Shown: positions 8,601 through 16,092 of the stretch, piece after piece
How the letters are laid out: the number at the start of each line of letters is the position of its first letter
Position numbering within the stretch: the first letter of the stretch is position 1
NCBI GenBank assembly: GCA_017440935.1
Contig: JAFSAO010000022.1
Span: 124,001 to 188,000 of the forward strand
Reading direction: 5' to 3'
Source of the DNA: Opitutales bacterium
GTDB lineage: Bacteria > Verrucomicrobiota > Verrucomicrobiia > Opitutales > UBA953
DNA length: 64,000 nt
Program-made: the position numbers and the translations under genes
The notes under the pieces: model-generated
What the model was told of the DNA's origin: nothing
Seen by the model: only the letters and a program-made list of their open reading frames with translations
Databases searched by the model: none

Positions 8601-9047
8601 CGTGAGAGCTTTAGAAAAATCGGTCTTACATTTGAGGAAAAAGCATTTTACGACATTTTGATGGATTTACGCGATCGGCACAACTTCGTGTACGGGGAAG
8701 ACAAACTTGTCGGAGGCGTTTCTGTTAACGAAAAATGCAAGTCGCTGGCAAAGAAAGTGAAAGAAATTATCGATACGAAATCTTCTTTTTCGGATTGGCT
8801 CAACAATCAGATTATTCGGGACCGGCTTAAATTTGACATTAAAGTTTGTTTGATCAAAAACGGCTATCCGCCGCAGTACTGCCCCGAAGTTTTCCGAAAG
8901 GTTATGGATCAGGTCGAAAATTTTGAAGAGAACAACTCGGGAGTTCTTGAAGAAAAGAGTATCGTGAGCTATTCGGACGAAGAAACTTTGCTCATGGTTG
9001 CGGAAGATCCGGAGGCTTTTCACAAGCGCCTTCCCGAGAAATCCTAA
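5607..9047 (+). CDS. hsdR: Type I restriction-modification system, restriction and translocase subunit HsdR
   Basis: HsdR supplies ATP-dependent DNA translocation and cleavage to the type I complex. The N-terminal PD-(D/E)XK nuclease is visible at about residues 140-160, with RPDVLL followed by VIELKN. Helicase motif I, GATGCGKT, is near residue 301, the DEAH box SDEAHR near 412, and motif III, FTGTP, near 460. The C-terminal 400 residues are the helical region that docks on HsdM. The length of 1146 aa is normal. I chose ATG 5607 (MAKLKEYNG), with GAGG 7 bp upstream. The in-frame GTG at 5595 would add four residues. Unlike the two genes before it, hsdR carries CGGGAACG words (near 6580, 6990 and 7645). 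Confidence 0.95.
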   Translation: MAKLKEYNGRFCESEFENAFISFLEETGWHYLPGGSVARSLKTDVLYEDDLEQFLSRANPDLLSEEIREVMNSVRLAGAESEFATLHKLYVQMVNGVQFTPQSGLARMVALIDFECPGNNIFRVVNQLAVEYVNNGQRELRRPDVLLYVNGLPLCVIELKNPADARATIYDAWEQINVRYWRDIPHLLHYCPLACISDGVKTRLGTVRTPYEHFYAWRRVNDGDKVSTLPFEETQTMIRGVFAPERFLEIFRDYIYFQDSEYDYAEREIVCRYPQFFASRLLKQSIVKSVISKSGKGGTYFGATGCGKTYTMAFLARQLALRCADVPAIGSPTIVMIVDRDELQKQGAKLFTKSKEFLNLGEVCIVPNRKVLREELGARESGGFYICTIQKFCDREDDRIGLINSRANIICFSDEAHRTQIENAKKIQFSKDADENMRAVVSKPYAKVLKEALPNATFVGFTGTPIAETYQTFGDEIDRYTMDQAVADGLTVSIKYHPRIAKVLLDQTKIREIENYYKKCADDGATRDDIEASKRAMSSMEVILGEPSRLERLAVDIHDHYVSACENDPGRVQKAMIVCSGRSIAYTLLKKFQEKYPEWFAERKVADGTVVSDEELRELKPMPFMAMVSSVGSNDPAEMYNYLGGVKNGERSEALDAAFRQENSNFRIVIVVDMWITGFDVPALTYLYNDKPLKKHLLIQTISRVNRKFPGKDYGLIVDYIGIRDNMREAMKLYGGDASVAPSSDDVEQAAAVFREELEILKNLFDGYDLSPFLMPDGDPAERYRLLAKAAEYVFISARFLNSETNRGKKVSKVSFKTYFLKTVKRMRAAYDICQPSGDLGEEESALAQCFMAIAGFVRKMSGTDTDIDTDTMNRRVSEMVEQALKYNDVESILDDGEQEDLFSPEFFEKLADVKMPATKLEMLVKMLRKQIREYGKTNQMAAKKFQEMLEETVRQYHERRKHLSEEEAGETQEQTANEIIRNATEQALQILKNMNADRESFRKIGLTFEEKAFYDILMDLRDRHNFVYGEDKLVGGVSVNEKCKSLAKKVKEIIDTKSSFSDWLNNQIIRDRLKFDIKVCLIKNGYPPQYCPEVFRKVMDQVENFEENNSGVLEEKSIVSYSDEETLLMVAEDPEAFHKRLPEKS

Positions 9048-9052
9048 GGATT

Positions 9053-9092
9053 AAAAAAGCGTTCCCGCGAAAATCACGGGAACGCTTTTTTT
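9053..9092. terminator. Bidirectional terminator made of inverted CGGGAACG words
   Basis: AAAAAAGCGTTCCCG pairs with CGGGAACGCTTTTTT around a 9-nt loop, with A and T runs on both sides. It serves hsdR on the plus strand and the nuclease gene on the minus strand, and it touches the nuclease stop codon. It lies at the right boundary of the restriction island. Confidence 0.92.
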
Positions 9093-10078
9093 TACCAAAT
9101 GGTTTTGGCGGGTTTGAGTTCGAGAGCGTTTTGGACGGATTCTTCGAGGTCGGAGAAAAAATTCAGACCGCTGCGGCGTTCGATTTCTCGAATACTTGTA
9201 AGGTGTGCGCGAGCGTCGTCCTCAATTCCTTTGCGGTGCGGAATGATAAATCCGAGCGTTCGTAGTGCGTTCCCGCGCTCTTCGTCCCGATCGGCGATAA
9301 TCATAAAAAATGCATCGGGCACGGTAACTTTCCCTTTGAGTTTACGCCGATTTTGTTCCTTGTCGTAAATCGGACCGCAGACGACCCACACGTCGCCGAA
9401 CGCACGCGTATAACGTTTTAAAATACGTTGTTCCAAATCTTTCCAAACGCCGGCATTGACTTCGTGGATTTGCGGAACGATGTTTGACATTAAAAACGAT
9501 TCCCGTTGAGCCGTTTCGCCGTAACAAACGCTCATTGCCTGATTCGGTGCCATGTGTCCGCGATCAAAACCGGAATTGGTGTAGTCGGACGGTTCGACGC
9601 GGGCTCGCGTGCGCGTGTCCGATTCAAAATTCGGACGGTCTTTTGTTTCGAAACTCTTTGGCGGGAACACTTTATAGGCGACCCATGCGGGATTTCCGGC
9701 GGCGTTGTCGTAGCCGACAATGTAGCCGCGATTTTTCAAAAAGTTCAAAGAAGTTTTGCTTTCGGGAGAACCTCCGAGCACAAATCCCGTGGCGTCGAGC
9801 GTTCCCGCGTCCACGCTTTGTCCGCAAACGAAGGGCAGGAGGTGCGCGATTTCGTCGAGCAGAAAAACCATTTCATCCGGCGTGGCAGGACACTCGCGCG
9901 CGATGTCGATAACGGTAACGATTCCACTTTCGATGGTGTCTTTGGTTTCTTCGTCGCCGAAAAAGTGAACGGTTTTTACACCGAGCGCGGCGACGGCGAG
10001 AATGCCGGCACAAATTGCGAGCCGCTTGACGTTGAGTTTTCGCGGATTGATTTTCCGGGCTTTGCGTTTTTTTGCCAT
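9092..10078 (-). CDS. Membrane-anchored DNA/RNA non-specific endonuclease (NUC family)
   Basis: This is a 328-aa NUC-family (beta-beta-alpha-metal) nuclease. The active-site motif DRGHMAPN is near residue 170, with the general-base His and, further on, the metal-ligand Asn region (MSNIVPQIHEVNAGVW). The N-terminus is a basic stretch (KKRKARKINPRK) followed by one hydrophobic helix at about residues 19-37, so the catalytic domain should face outward from the inner membrane. Relatives include Serratia NucA and pneumococcal EndA. EndA degrades one strand during DNA uptake, so a role in competence is possible but unproven. The last eight codons form the right copy of the island's 24-bp repeat, and the gene ends in the shared terminator. 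Confidence 0.88.
   Translation of the reverse strand: MAKKRKARKINPRKLNVKRLAICAGILAVAALGVKTVHFFGDEETKDTIESGIVTVIDIARECPATPDEMVFLLDEIAHLLPFVCGQSVDAGTLDATGFVLGGSPESKTSLNFLKNRGYIVGYDNAAGNPAWVAYKVFPPKSFETKDRPNFESDTRTRARVEPSDYTNSGFDRGHMAPNQAMSVCYGETAQRESFLMSNIVPQIHEVNAGVWKDLEQRILKRYTRAFGDVWVVCGPIYDKEQNRRKLKGKVTVPDAFFMIIADRDEERGNALRTLGFIIPHRKGIEDDARAHLTSIREIERRSGLNFFSDLEESVQNALELKPAKTIW
9095..9118. repeat. Right copy of the 24-bp direct repeat flanking the restriction island
   Basis: It is identical to 823-846 and encodes the last eight residues of the nuclease (LKPAKTIW) on the minus strand. The stop codon and the terminator next to it lie on the island side. If the island arrived by insertion here, these came with it and replaced the original LPPEIRL tail still readable beside the left copy. 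Confidence 0.75.
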
Positions 10079-10142
10079 GAGAAGATTTTTGAAATTAAAA
10101 AAAAAACTTACGGAAACTCCTCAAACAGAGCACCCGGCAGAG

Positions 10143-10252
10143 TTAATGAATAGTGAATAGTGAATAGTGAATAATTAAGTCTTCAAAGTTTTTGCCTTAG
10201 GCAAAAACCTCGGCACTGCGTTATTCGTTATTCACTATTTATTATTAATTAT
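10143..10252. repeat. Palindromic intergenic repeat, copy 1 (GAATAGT / TTTTTGCC family)
   Basis: The left arm is three tandem GAATAGT heptads. The centre is TTTTTGCC-TTA-GGCAAAAA. The right arm is the reverse complement of the heptads (ATTCACTATT). The whole can fold as nested stems. Its right end runs into the 3' end of tyrS, so the last codons (INNK) and the stop are made of repeat sequence. Related copies lie at 54421, 55990 and 56940. Confidence 0.85.
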
Positions 10253-11437
10253 TTTCACGAAATTGCGTTTTCCGGCTTGGATAACCGTTCCCGCAGCGGT
10301 TTCACGGGAGAGTCGCGCGTTGACGTCGGAAAGTTTTTCGTCGTTTACTTTGACGGCGCCGCCTTCGATGAGCCGGCGGATTTCCTTTTTGCTCGGGAAA
10401 ATTTTCGTTGCGGCGAGCAGGTCAATCACGCTTGCGTCGGGCGTTCCCGCGGGAACGAGTGCGTCCCACGCAAATTCCGGAATGTCGGCGCGCACCTGTT
10501 TTTTCGAGAAAACGTTTTCAAACTGCTCGCGTTCGTAGCGTCCGGCTTCTTCTCCGTAGAATTTTGCGGTGAGCGCGGCGGCGAGTTGTTTTTTCATTTC
10601 CATCGGATGCTCGTTTTTCATCGCAGCGATTTCCGCCGGAGATTTTTCCAAAAGCAATTCGTAGTAAACCCACATCGTGGCATCGGGAATGCTCATGACT
10701 TTGCCGAACATATCTTTCGCGGAATCGTTCAGCGCGATGTAGTTCCCGTAGCTTTTGGACATTTTGCGTTCGCCGTCCAAGCCGACGAGCAGCGGCATCG
10801 TAATCACGGCTTGTTCCGGCATTCCCGCTTCCTTTTGAAGCTGGCGACCGACGAGATTGTTGAAAAGCTGGTCGGTCCCGCCGATTTCAACGTCGCTTTG
10901 CAATTCGACGGAATCACGTCCCTGCAAAAGCGGGTAGAGAAACTCGATAATCGAAATCGGTGTTTTCGACGCGTAGCGTTTTGCAAAATCGTCGCGTTCG
11001 AGCATACGCGCCACCGTCATTTGGCGGGCGAGCTGCAGGGTGTCGATCATCGACCATTTGCCGAACCATTCGCTGTTGCGGCGCACTTCGGTTTTTTCCG
11101 GATCGAGAATTTTAAAAGCCTGATCGAGATAGGTTTTTGCGTTGGCTTCGATTTCTTCAATCGTCAAGACCGGGCGCGTGGAGCTGCGACCGGACGGGTC
11201 GCCGATGCGCGTCGTGAAGTCGCCGATGACGAGCACGGCTTGGTGTCCCAAGTCCTGGAATTGGCGCAGTTTGTTAAATACGACCATGTGCCCGAAGGTC
11301 AGGTCGGGACGCGTGGGGTCGACGCCGAGTTTTACGCGGAGTTTTTTCCCCGCTTTAATGCGTTCGATCAGTTGTTCTTCTCCGAGAAAAACTTCGGTGC
11401 GTTGTTTCAAAAGTGCAATTTGTTGTGCGGCGTCCAT
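10235..11437 (-). CDS. tyrS: Tyrosine--tRNA ligase
   Basis: TyrRS charges tRNA-Tyr. The class I Rossmann fold begins with GVDPTRPDL followed by TFGH, a variant of the HIGH motif in which the first His is Thr. The KMSKS loop is intact (GERKMSKSYG, near residue 223). The C-terminal S4 RNA-binding domain covers about residues 335-400. I chose the ATG at 11437 (MDAAQQIALL), giving 400 aa, the usual size of this group. The upstream in-frame ATG at 11536 would add 33 unrelated residues and overlap the divergent tspO gene. The 3' end is formed by a palindromic intergenic repeat. Confidence 0.95.
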   Translation of the reverse strand: MDAAQQIALLKQRTEVFLGEEQLIERIKAGKKLRVKLGVDPTRPDLTFGHMVVFNKLRQFQDLGHQAVLVIGDFTTRIGDPSGRSSTRPVLTIEEIEANAKTYLDQAFKILDPEKTEVRRNSEWFGKWSMIDTLQLARQMTVARMLERDDFAKRYASKTPISIIEFLYPLLQGRDSVELQSDVEIGGTDQLFNNLVGRQLQKEAGMPEQAVITMPLLVGLDGERKMSKSYGNYIALNDSAKDMFGKVMSIPDATMWVYYELLLEKSPAEIAAMKNEHPMEMKKQLAAALTAKFYGEEAGRYEREQFENVFSKKQVRADIPEFAWDALVPAGTPDASVIDLLAATKIFPSKKEIRRLIEGGAVKVNDEKLSDVNARLSRETAAGTVIQAGKRNFVKIINNK

Positions 11438-11468
11438 CGGAATGAAATTTTCCCGCGAGTTTAAAAAA

Positions 11469-11484
11469 CGTTCCCGCGGGAACG
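11469..11484. repeat. Perfect 16-bp palindrome CGTTCCCGCGGGAACG between tyrS and tspO
   Basis: Two CGGGAACG words abut head to head in the 86-bp gap between the divergent tyrS and tspO start codons. The same 16-mer occurs at 10442-10457 inside tyrS and at 15089-15104 after lepA. Its place between divergent starts would suit an operator. Its presence within a gene and after another argues that it is just two copies of the genome-wide word. Confidence 0.8.
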
Positions 11485-11523
11485 CAAAAGCATTTTTGGG
11501 GTTTGTGCCGCTTACTAAGCGGA

Positions 11524-12012
11524 ATGAAGATAGCAAAAGACAAAATTAACGCATACGTGATTTCGATTTTAATCGCGATGGGCGTCGGAGCGCTCGCCGC
11601 CTATTTCACTTCGGCGGGAATGAAGACGCTTTACGCCGAAATCCAAGTGCCGCCGCTTGCGCCGCCTGCGGTGATTTTCCCGATTGTGTGGACGGTGCTT
11701 TATTTCCTCATGGGAATGAGCGCGGCAATGATTTGGTCGGAAAAAGATCCCGAAAAAGCCTCAACACGCCGCCGTGCGCTTATTGTTTATGCGGCGAGTC
11801 TTGCCGTGAATTTTTCGTGGTGCTTCGTGTTTTTCAGTTTCCGTGCGTTTACGTTGTCGTTCGCGTGGCTTTTAGTTTTGCTCGCGCTGGTTCTGAAAAC
11901 GATTTGCGAATACAAAAAAATCAGTCCGCGCGCGGCGTATTGGCAAATTCCTTACGCGATTTGGCTTTGCTTCGCCGGCTACCTGACCTGCGGAATTTGG
12001 TTCCTGAACTGA
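11524..12012 (+). CDS. tspO: TspO/MBR family membrane protein (tryptophan-rich sensory protein)
   Basis: TspO proteins are five-helix inner-membrane proteins that bind porphyrins and are related to the mitochondrial translocator protein. The 162-aa product shows the family pattern PPLAPPAVIFPIVWT followed by LYFLMG. Its later helices carry NFSWCFVFF and end in YLTCGIWFLN. Five hydrophobic segments are evident. I chose ATG 11524 (MKIAKDKINAY) over the upstream ATG at 11503. The neighbours give no functional clue; tyrS is divergent and the thioredoxin gene follows after 130 bp. Confidence 0.9.
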   Translation: MKIAKDKINAYVISILIAMGVGALAAYFTSAGMKTLYAEIQVPPLAPPAVIFPIVWTVLYFLMGMSAAMIWSEKDPEKASTRRRALIVYAASLAVNFSWCFVFFSFRAFTLSFAWLLVLLALVLKTICEYKKISPRAAYWQIPYAIWLCFAGYLTCGIWFLN

Positions 12013-12142
12013 CGGGAACGCACAAGGCGACAGCGAGAAACAGCGAAGCGAGCGTTTTCATTGCGACAAATTTTGTTTTTCTCTTCGATAAACGCTAAAT
12101 TTCAATTTGCGGGAACGGAGGCGGGAACGTAATCTTTGGCGT

Positions 12143-13114
12143 ATGAAAAAAATTACCCTTTCTCTGATTGGCGTTGTCGCTTTGCTTTCCGCGGTTTTCG
12201 GTAATCTCGTTCCCGCGCTTTCCGCCGCGCCCGCAGATCCCGGTTCCCCGAAGGAAAATTGGCGGGAACTTTTTGCGGACGGTCTTTTCCGCGCGGACGG
12301 GACAGAAGTCAAACTTGCCGATGCGTTGAACGGGAAAAAATATCTCGGGATTTACGCGTCCGCTTCTTGGTGCGCACCGTGCAAACATTTTACGCCGCGG
12401 CTGATTGAGTTTTACGAAGAGTTTAAGGATCAGGTGGAAGTCGTTCTCGTCGGGTGCGACGACACGCAGGCTCAGGTTTTGAAATACATGAGCGACTACA
12501 AAATGCCGTGGCTTACCGTGGATAAAAATTCCCCGGCGGTCGGCGGCTACAAGGGGCGCAACGGTATTCGCGGTATTCCCAATTTCCGTTTCTACGAAGT
12601 GAAAACGGGGAAACTTCTCGTCGCCAACGAGATTGATTTGCGTGTTATTCGCCGTGTTATTACGGGCGAAAAAGATACGACTTCGCCGGGAACGAAGGAA
12701 GATTGGAATATTTTTTTCAAAAACGGATTGATTACCGCGAAGGGAAAAAGCGTTCCCGCAGAAGCCTTGAAGAAGAAAAAATTTATCGGGATTTACTGCG
12801 CGGACGAACGCGCGCCGCAATGTGAAAAATTCACGAAGCAACTCGCCGCGTTTTACAAAAAGAACAAAGATAAAATCGAAATCGTTTTCTTTACCTACGG
12901 GAAAAGCCGTGAAAAAATGCTCGCCTACGCGAAAAAAACGAAAATGCCGTGGCTAGTCATGAACCCGGAGCCGAATGAATCCCAACGTTTTCTCATGAAA
13001 TATCGCATCAAAAAATTGCCGGATTTCCGCATTTTTGACGCTAAGGGCAAACAGATTCTCGAAGACGGAACCGACCTCGCCGACGCGAGAAAAGCCATCG
13101 GCGGGAAAAAGTAA
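12143..13114 (+). CDS. Exported protein with two tandem thioredoxin-like (nucleoredoxin/TryX-type) domains
   Basis: The 323-aa protein begins with a signal peptide (MKKITLSLIGVVALLSAVFG..ALSAA). It then has two thioredoxin-fold domains with the same layout, each opening with a short W(R/N)..F..G(L).. segment. Domain 1 has a complete redox centre, SWCAPC, near residues 81-86. In domain 2 the equivalent is ERAPQC: the first, attacking Cys has become Ala and only the resolving Cys remains. Both domains keep the K(M)PWL segment before the cis-Pro region (GIPNFRFY and KLPDFRIF). It probably acts as an envelope thiol reductase or isomerase, with the second domain serving for binding. Start ATG 12143 fits the signal peptide. 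Confidence 0.85.
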   Translation: MKKITLSLIGVVALLSAVFGNLVPALSAAPADPGSPKENWRELFADGLFRADGTEVKLADALNGKKYLGIYASASWCAPCKHFTPRLIEFYEEFKDQVEVVLVGCDDTQAQVLKYMSDYKMPWLTVDKNSPAVGGYKGRNGIRGIPNFRFYEVKTGKLLVANEIDLRVIRRVITGEKDTTSPGTKEDWNIFFKNGLITAKGKSVPAEALKKKKFIGIYCADERAPQCEKFTKQLAAFYKKNKDKIEIVFFTYGKSREKMLAYAKKTKMPWLVMNPEPNESQRFLMKYRIKKLPDFRIFDAKGKQILEDGTDLADARKAIGGKK

Positions 13115-13137
13115 AACAGCATTTTGAAGGATTTCCG

Positions 13138-13176
13138 AAAAACCGGTCCGGACTTTTGTCCCAGCCGGTTTTTTTG
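13138..13176 (+). terminator. Putative terminator after the two-domain thioredoxin gene
   Basis: AAACCGG (13140-13146) pairs with CCGGTTT (13165-13171) and is followed by a T run. The 18-nt loop is large, so the call is moderate. Confidence 0.6.
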
Positions 13177-13278
13177 CGTAACGCTCCGTTCGGTTTCCGG
13201 TCTCAAAATGCGTTTTGCGTTCCCGCGTCAAATCCGTTTAAATGCACGTTCAATTTTTCAACATTACGGGAACGCCTA

Positions 13279-15081
13279 ATGCCTGAGATCAGCAACATTC
13301 GCAACTTTTGTATCATCGCTCACGTCGACCACGGAAAAACGACGCTCTCCGACCGTCTGCTCGAACATACGAAAACGGTGGAATTGCGCCAGATGAAGGA
13401 TCAGCTCTTGGACGCGATGGATCTCGAACGCGAAAAGGGCATTACGATTAAGAGTCATCCCGTTTCGATGAATTACACGGCACAAGACGGGAACACGTAT
13501 TTGCTGAATCTGATCGACACTCCCGGGCACGTGGACTTTTCCTACGAGGTTTCGCGCTCACTCGCGTCCTGCGAAGGTGCTTGCCTGCTCATCGATGCTT
13601 CTCAGGGCGTGGAAGCGCAAACCGTGGCAAATGCGACGCTTGCGCTTCAGCAGGACCTCACGATTATTCCCGTAATCAACAAAATTGACCTGCCGAGCGC
13701 GCATCCGGAGGAAGCTAAACGCCAAGTGGAGGACGTGCTTGCCATTCCCGCAGACGAGGCGATTTTGGCTTCGGGTAAAAGCGGGCTCGGGATTACGGAT
13801 ATTTTGGAAGCCGTCGTCAAAAACGTTCCCGCGCCGAAATGGGCGGATTATCCCGCGCCGCGTGCTCTGATTTTTGACTCAAAATTTGATACATACAAAG
13901 GCGTGATTACCTACGTTCGCGTCTTCTCGGGTTCGTTTAAACCGGGAGATCAGATTCAGCTCATGGCGACGGGCGCGAAAAGTCAGATCAAGGAAGTCGG
14001 GATTTTTTCGCCGAAAATGAAAACGGCGGACGCGCTTGAGCCGGGCATGGTCGGTTACGTCGTCACGAATATTCGCGACGTTTCCGAAGTTAAAATCGGC
14101 GACACGCTTACTCACGCGAACGCGGCGGCAAAGGAGCCCGTTCCCGGGTTCAAAGAAGTGCGCCCGATGGTTTTCAGCGGTATTTATCCGTTAGATACGA
14201 GCGAATACGAAAAGCTCAAAGCAGGACTCGCCAAGCTCGCTATTAACGATGCGGCGCTCACATATACGGCGGAAAGCTCCGTCGCCCTCGGATTCGGATT
14301 CCGTTGCGGATTTCTCGGATTGCTTCACATGGAAATTATTCAGGAGCGTTTGCGCCGGGAATACGACCTTGATATTATTTCCACGTATCCGAGCGTTATT
14401 TACAAAGTTTATACGCACGGCGGAAAACTTTCCAAAATAGACAATCCTTCGCTCATGCCGCCTGCGGCGGAAATTGAGAAAATGGAGGAACCGACCGTTC
14501 GTGCGCACATTCACGTTCCGAGCACGAGCATCGGCGACATGCTCACGCTTATTCAGGAAAAACGCGGGATTTGCGATCACATCGACACGATCGATGACCA
14601 GCGCGTCATGCTTTCCTGCGTGTTGCCGTTGAACGAAATTCTCGTCGACTTTAATGACCGCCTCAAATCCATCACGCGCGGATACGGGTCGATGGATTAC
14701 GAGTTCGGAGATTACGTCGAAAGTGATTTGGTCAAACTTGATATTCTGGTTAACGGCGATCCCGTGGACGCATTTTCGAGCATCGTGCACACGGCCAAGG
14801 CGGAGTCCAACGGTCGTCGCCTTTGCGAGCGCCTCAAGGAACTGCTCCCGCGTCAGCTTTTCAAAATCGCGATTCAGGCCGCTGTCGGCGGAAAAATCAT
14901 TGCCCGCGAAACGCTCGGCTCCGTCGGGAAGGATGTTCTTGCCAAGTGCTACGGCGGAGATATCACGCGCAAACGCAAGCTGCTTGATAAGCAAAAGGAA
15001 GGCAAAAAGCGCATGAAGGAAATCGGAAAAGTTTCCATTCCGCAGGAAGCCTTTATTAAAATTCTCAAAAACGAAAAATAA
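13279..15081 (+). CDS. lepA: Elongation factor 4 (back-translocating GTPase LepA)
   Basis: LepA is a ribosome-bound GTPase. The 600-aa length is that of full LepA. G1 is AHVDHGKTT (residues 13-21), G3 is DTPGH and G4 is NKID. The C-terminal LepA-specific domain ends with AKCYGGDITRKRKLLDKQKE, diagnostic for LepA against EF-G. I chose ATG 13279 (MPEISNIRNF). The upstream in-frame extension to 13156 has no family match. A CGGGAACG word lies 5 to 12 bases before the ATG, where a ribosome-binding site is expected. Two stacked hairpins follow the stop. Confidence 0.97.
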   Translation: MPEISNIRNFCIIAHVDHGKTTLSDRLLEHTKTVELRQMKDQLLDAMDLEREKGITIKSHPVSMNYTAQDGNTYLLNLIDTPGHVDFSYEVSRSLASCEGACLLIDASQGVEAQTVANATLALQQDLTIIPVINKIDLPSAHPEEAKRQVEDVLAIPADEAILASGKSGLGITDILEAVVKNVPAPKWADYPAPRALIFDSKFDTYKGVITYVRVFSGSFKPGDQIQLMATGAKSQIKEVGIFSPKMKTADALEPGMVGYVVTNIRDVSEVKIGDTLTHANAAAKEPVPGFKEVRPMVFSGIYPLDTSEYEKLKAGLAKLAINDAALTYTAESSVALGFGFRCGFLGLLHMEIIQERLRREYDLDIISTYPSVIYKVYTHGGKLSKIDNPSLMPPAAEIEKMEEPTVRAHIHVPSTSIGDMLTLIQEKRGICDHIDTIDDQRVMLSCVLPLNEILVDFNDRLKSITRGYGSMDYEFGDYVESDLVKLDILVNGDPVDAFSSIVHTAKAESNGRRLCERLKELLPRQLFKIAIQAAVGGKIIARETLGSVGKDVLAKCYGGDITRKRKLLDKQKEGKKRMKEIGKVSIPQEAFIKILKNEK

Positions 15082-15088
15082 TTTTTCT

Positions 15089-15148
15089 CGTTCCCGCGGG
15101 AACGGATTTTTCAAAAAGCGCCCGGAATTTATCCGGGCGCTTGCTTTT
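15089..15148. terminator. Two adjacent hairpins between convergent lepA and the GT25 gene
   Basis: The first is the perfect palindrome CGTTCCCGCGGGAACG (15089-15104), followed by ATTTTT. The second is AAGCGCCCGGA/TCCGGGCGCTT (15116-15126/15132-15142) with a TTTA..TTTT context and A and T runs outside. The second hairpin is a good bidirectional terminator for the convergent genes. Confidence 0.85.
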
Positions 15149-15149
15149 A

Positions 15150-15962
15150 TCAATATTGTATTCGGCAGAAACCGACAGATTTTTCATATGAAAATTTATT
15201 CCATGAGCGCGTTTTTCGAAATTTATCAAAAATTCGGAAAATCTCTTTCGCCGGGCGAGCCCACCACGAGCGCGATTTGCAGGTAATCGCCCGTTTTTGC
15301 GGGAACGCGTCGATTTCGCTCTCCGTTTCAAAAGAGGCAATAGGCGTCGGATGATACAAAATGTATTCGACATTGTTTTGCCAATAGCGGTCCATGAAGT
15401 CGTCAACAGGGCGAACCCATTTCCGGGAATGTTTCAGAAAGCGTTGCGCGGCGGCGCATCTCAGAAAATAGGCCTGCGCTCCTCCTCCGGCATTCGGCGC
15501 AGTGAAAAAAGGCGGAGTAATCGTGTAAGAGTGGATTCGTTTTGACGTTGAGAGTCGCACGCAATCCCAGGTGCTGTGCATACATGCCCGCGCGGCGGAA
15601 ATAAATTCTTCCGGGCAAATTTTTATATCGTCTTCCATAACGATAATCCCGTTTTCGTGTTTCGGCGTATCTTCGTTTTCATTACGGAAATTCAGAACGA
15701 GTTTCCATAAATTGTAGTGGGAGGCGTAGCAGGCTTGTTCTCCCGGAGTTAACGGTTTTCCCGTAATGTGCGCACGGATTGCGCTGTATCGGGATTTTTT
15801 TGCAAATTGCGGGTCTGCCGCATCGACGGCATCGAAGAATGTGATTTTTCCCGTGTATCCGGCTTCAATGAGCGCGTTTTTTTGCGCCTCCATTAGTTGC
15901 CGCCGCTCTTGTGAACGAGCAAGGGAAATGATGTAAACATCGGGAAGTTTTGAGTGAGCCAT
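15150..15962 (-). CDS. Glycosyltransferase family 25 (LPS/LOS-type)
   Basis: The 270-aa protein matches the GT25 family, which adds sugars (often galactose) to lipopolysaccharide or lipooligosaccharide. Visible signatures are the N-terminal VYIISLARSQERR, the middle LTPGEQACYASHYNLWK, and the metal-binding GIIVMEDDIKI with the Asp-Asp pair near residue 110. GAQAYFLRCAAAQRF and the VDDFMDRYW segment near residue 200 follow. No signal peptide is present, consistent with cytoplasmic action on the inner leaflet. It stands alone, with no other LPS genes nearby, and converges on lepA. Confidence 0.88.
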   Translation of the reverse strand: MAHSKLPDVYIISLARSQERRQLMEAQKNALIEAGYTGKITFFDAVDAADPQFAKKSRYSAIRAHITGKPLTPGEQACYASHYNLWKLVLNFRNENEDTPKHENGIIVMEDDIKICPEEFISAARACMHSTWDCVRLSTSKRIHSYTITPPFFTAPNAGGGAQAYFLRCAAAQRFLKHSRKWVRPVDDFMDRYWQNNVEYILYHPTPIASFETESEIDAFPQKRAITCKSRSWWARPAKEIFRIFDKFRKTRSWNKFSYEKSVGFCRIQY

Positions 15963-16092
15963 TGTGTTGAGTGAGACGATTTTCGATAGTCAACACGAGG
16001 CTCGAAGCGTTGTCGAGGTGTAATTACTTCCTGCTTGGTAGTCAATGTTTTCCCGGTTTTGATATCTCGGAAAGCGCGGGAAGGCGTAGCGG

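Noticed and set aside
9092-10078. Nuclease as a toxin of a contact-dependent system
   Set aside because: It has its own membrane anchor and stands alone, without immunity gene, repeat region or secretion marker domain.
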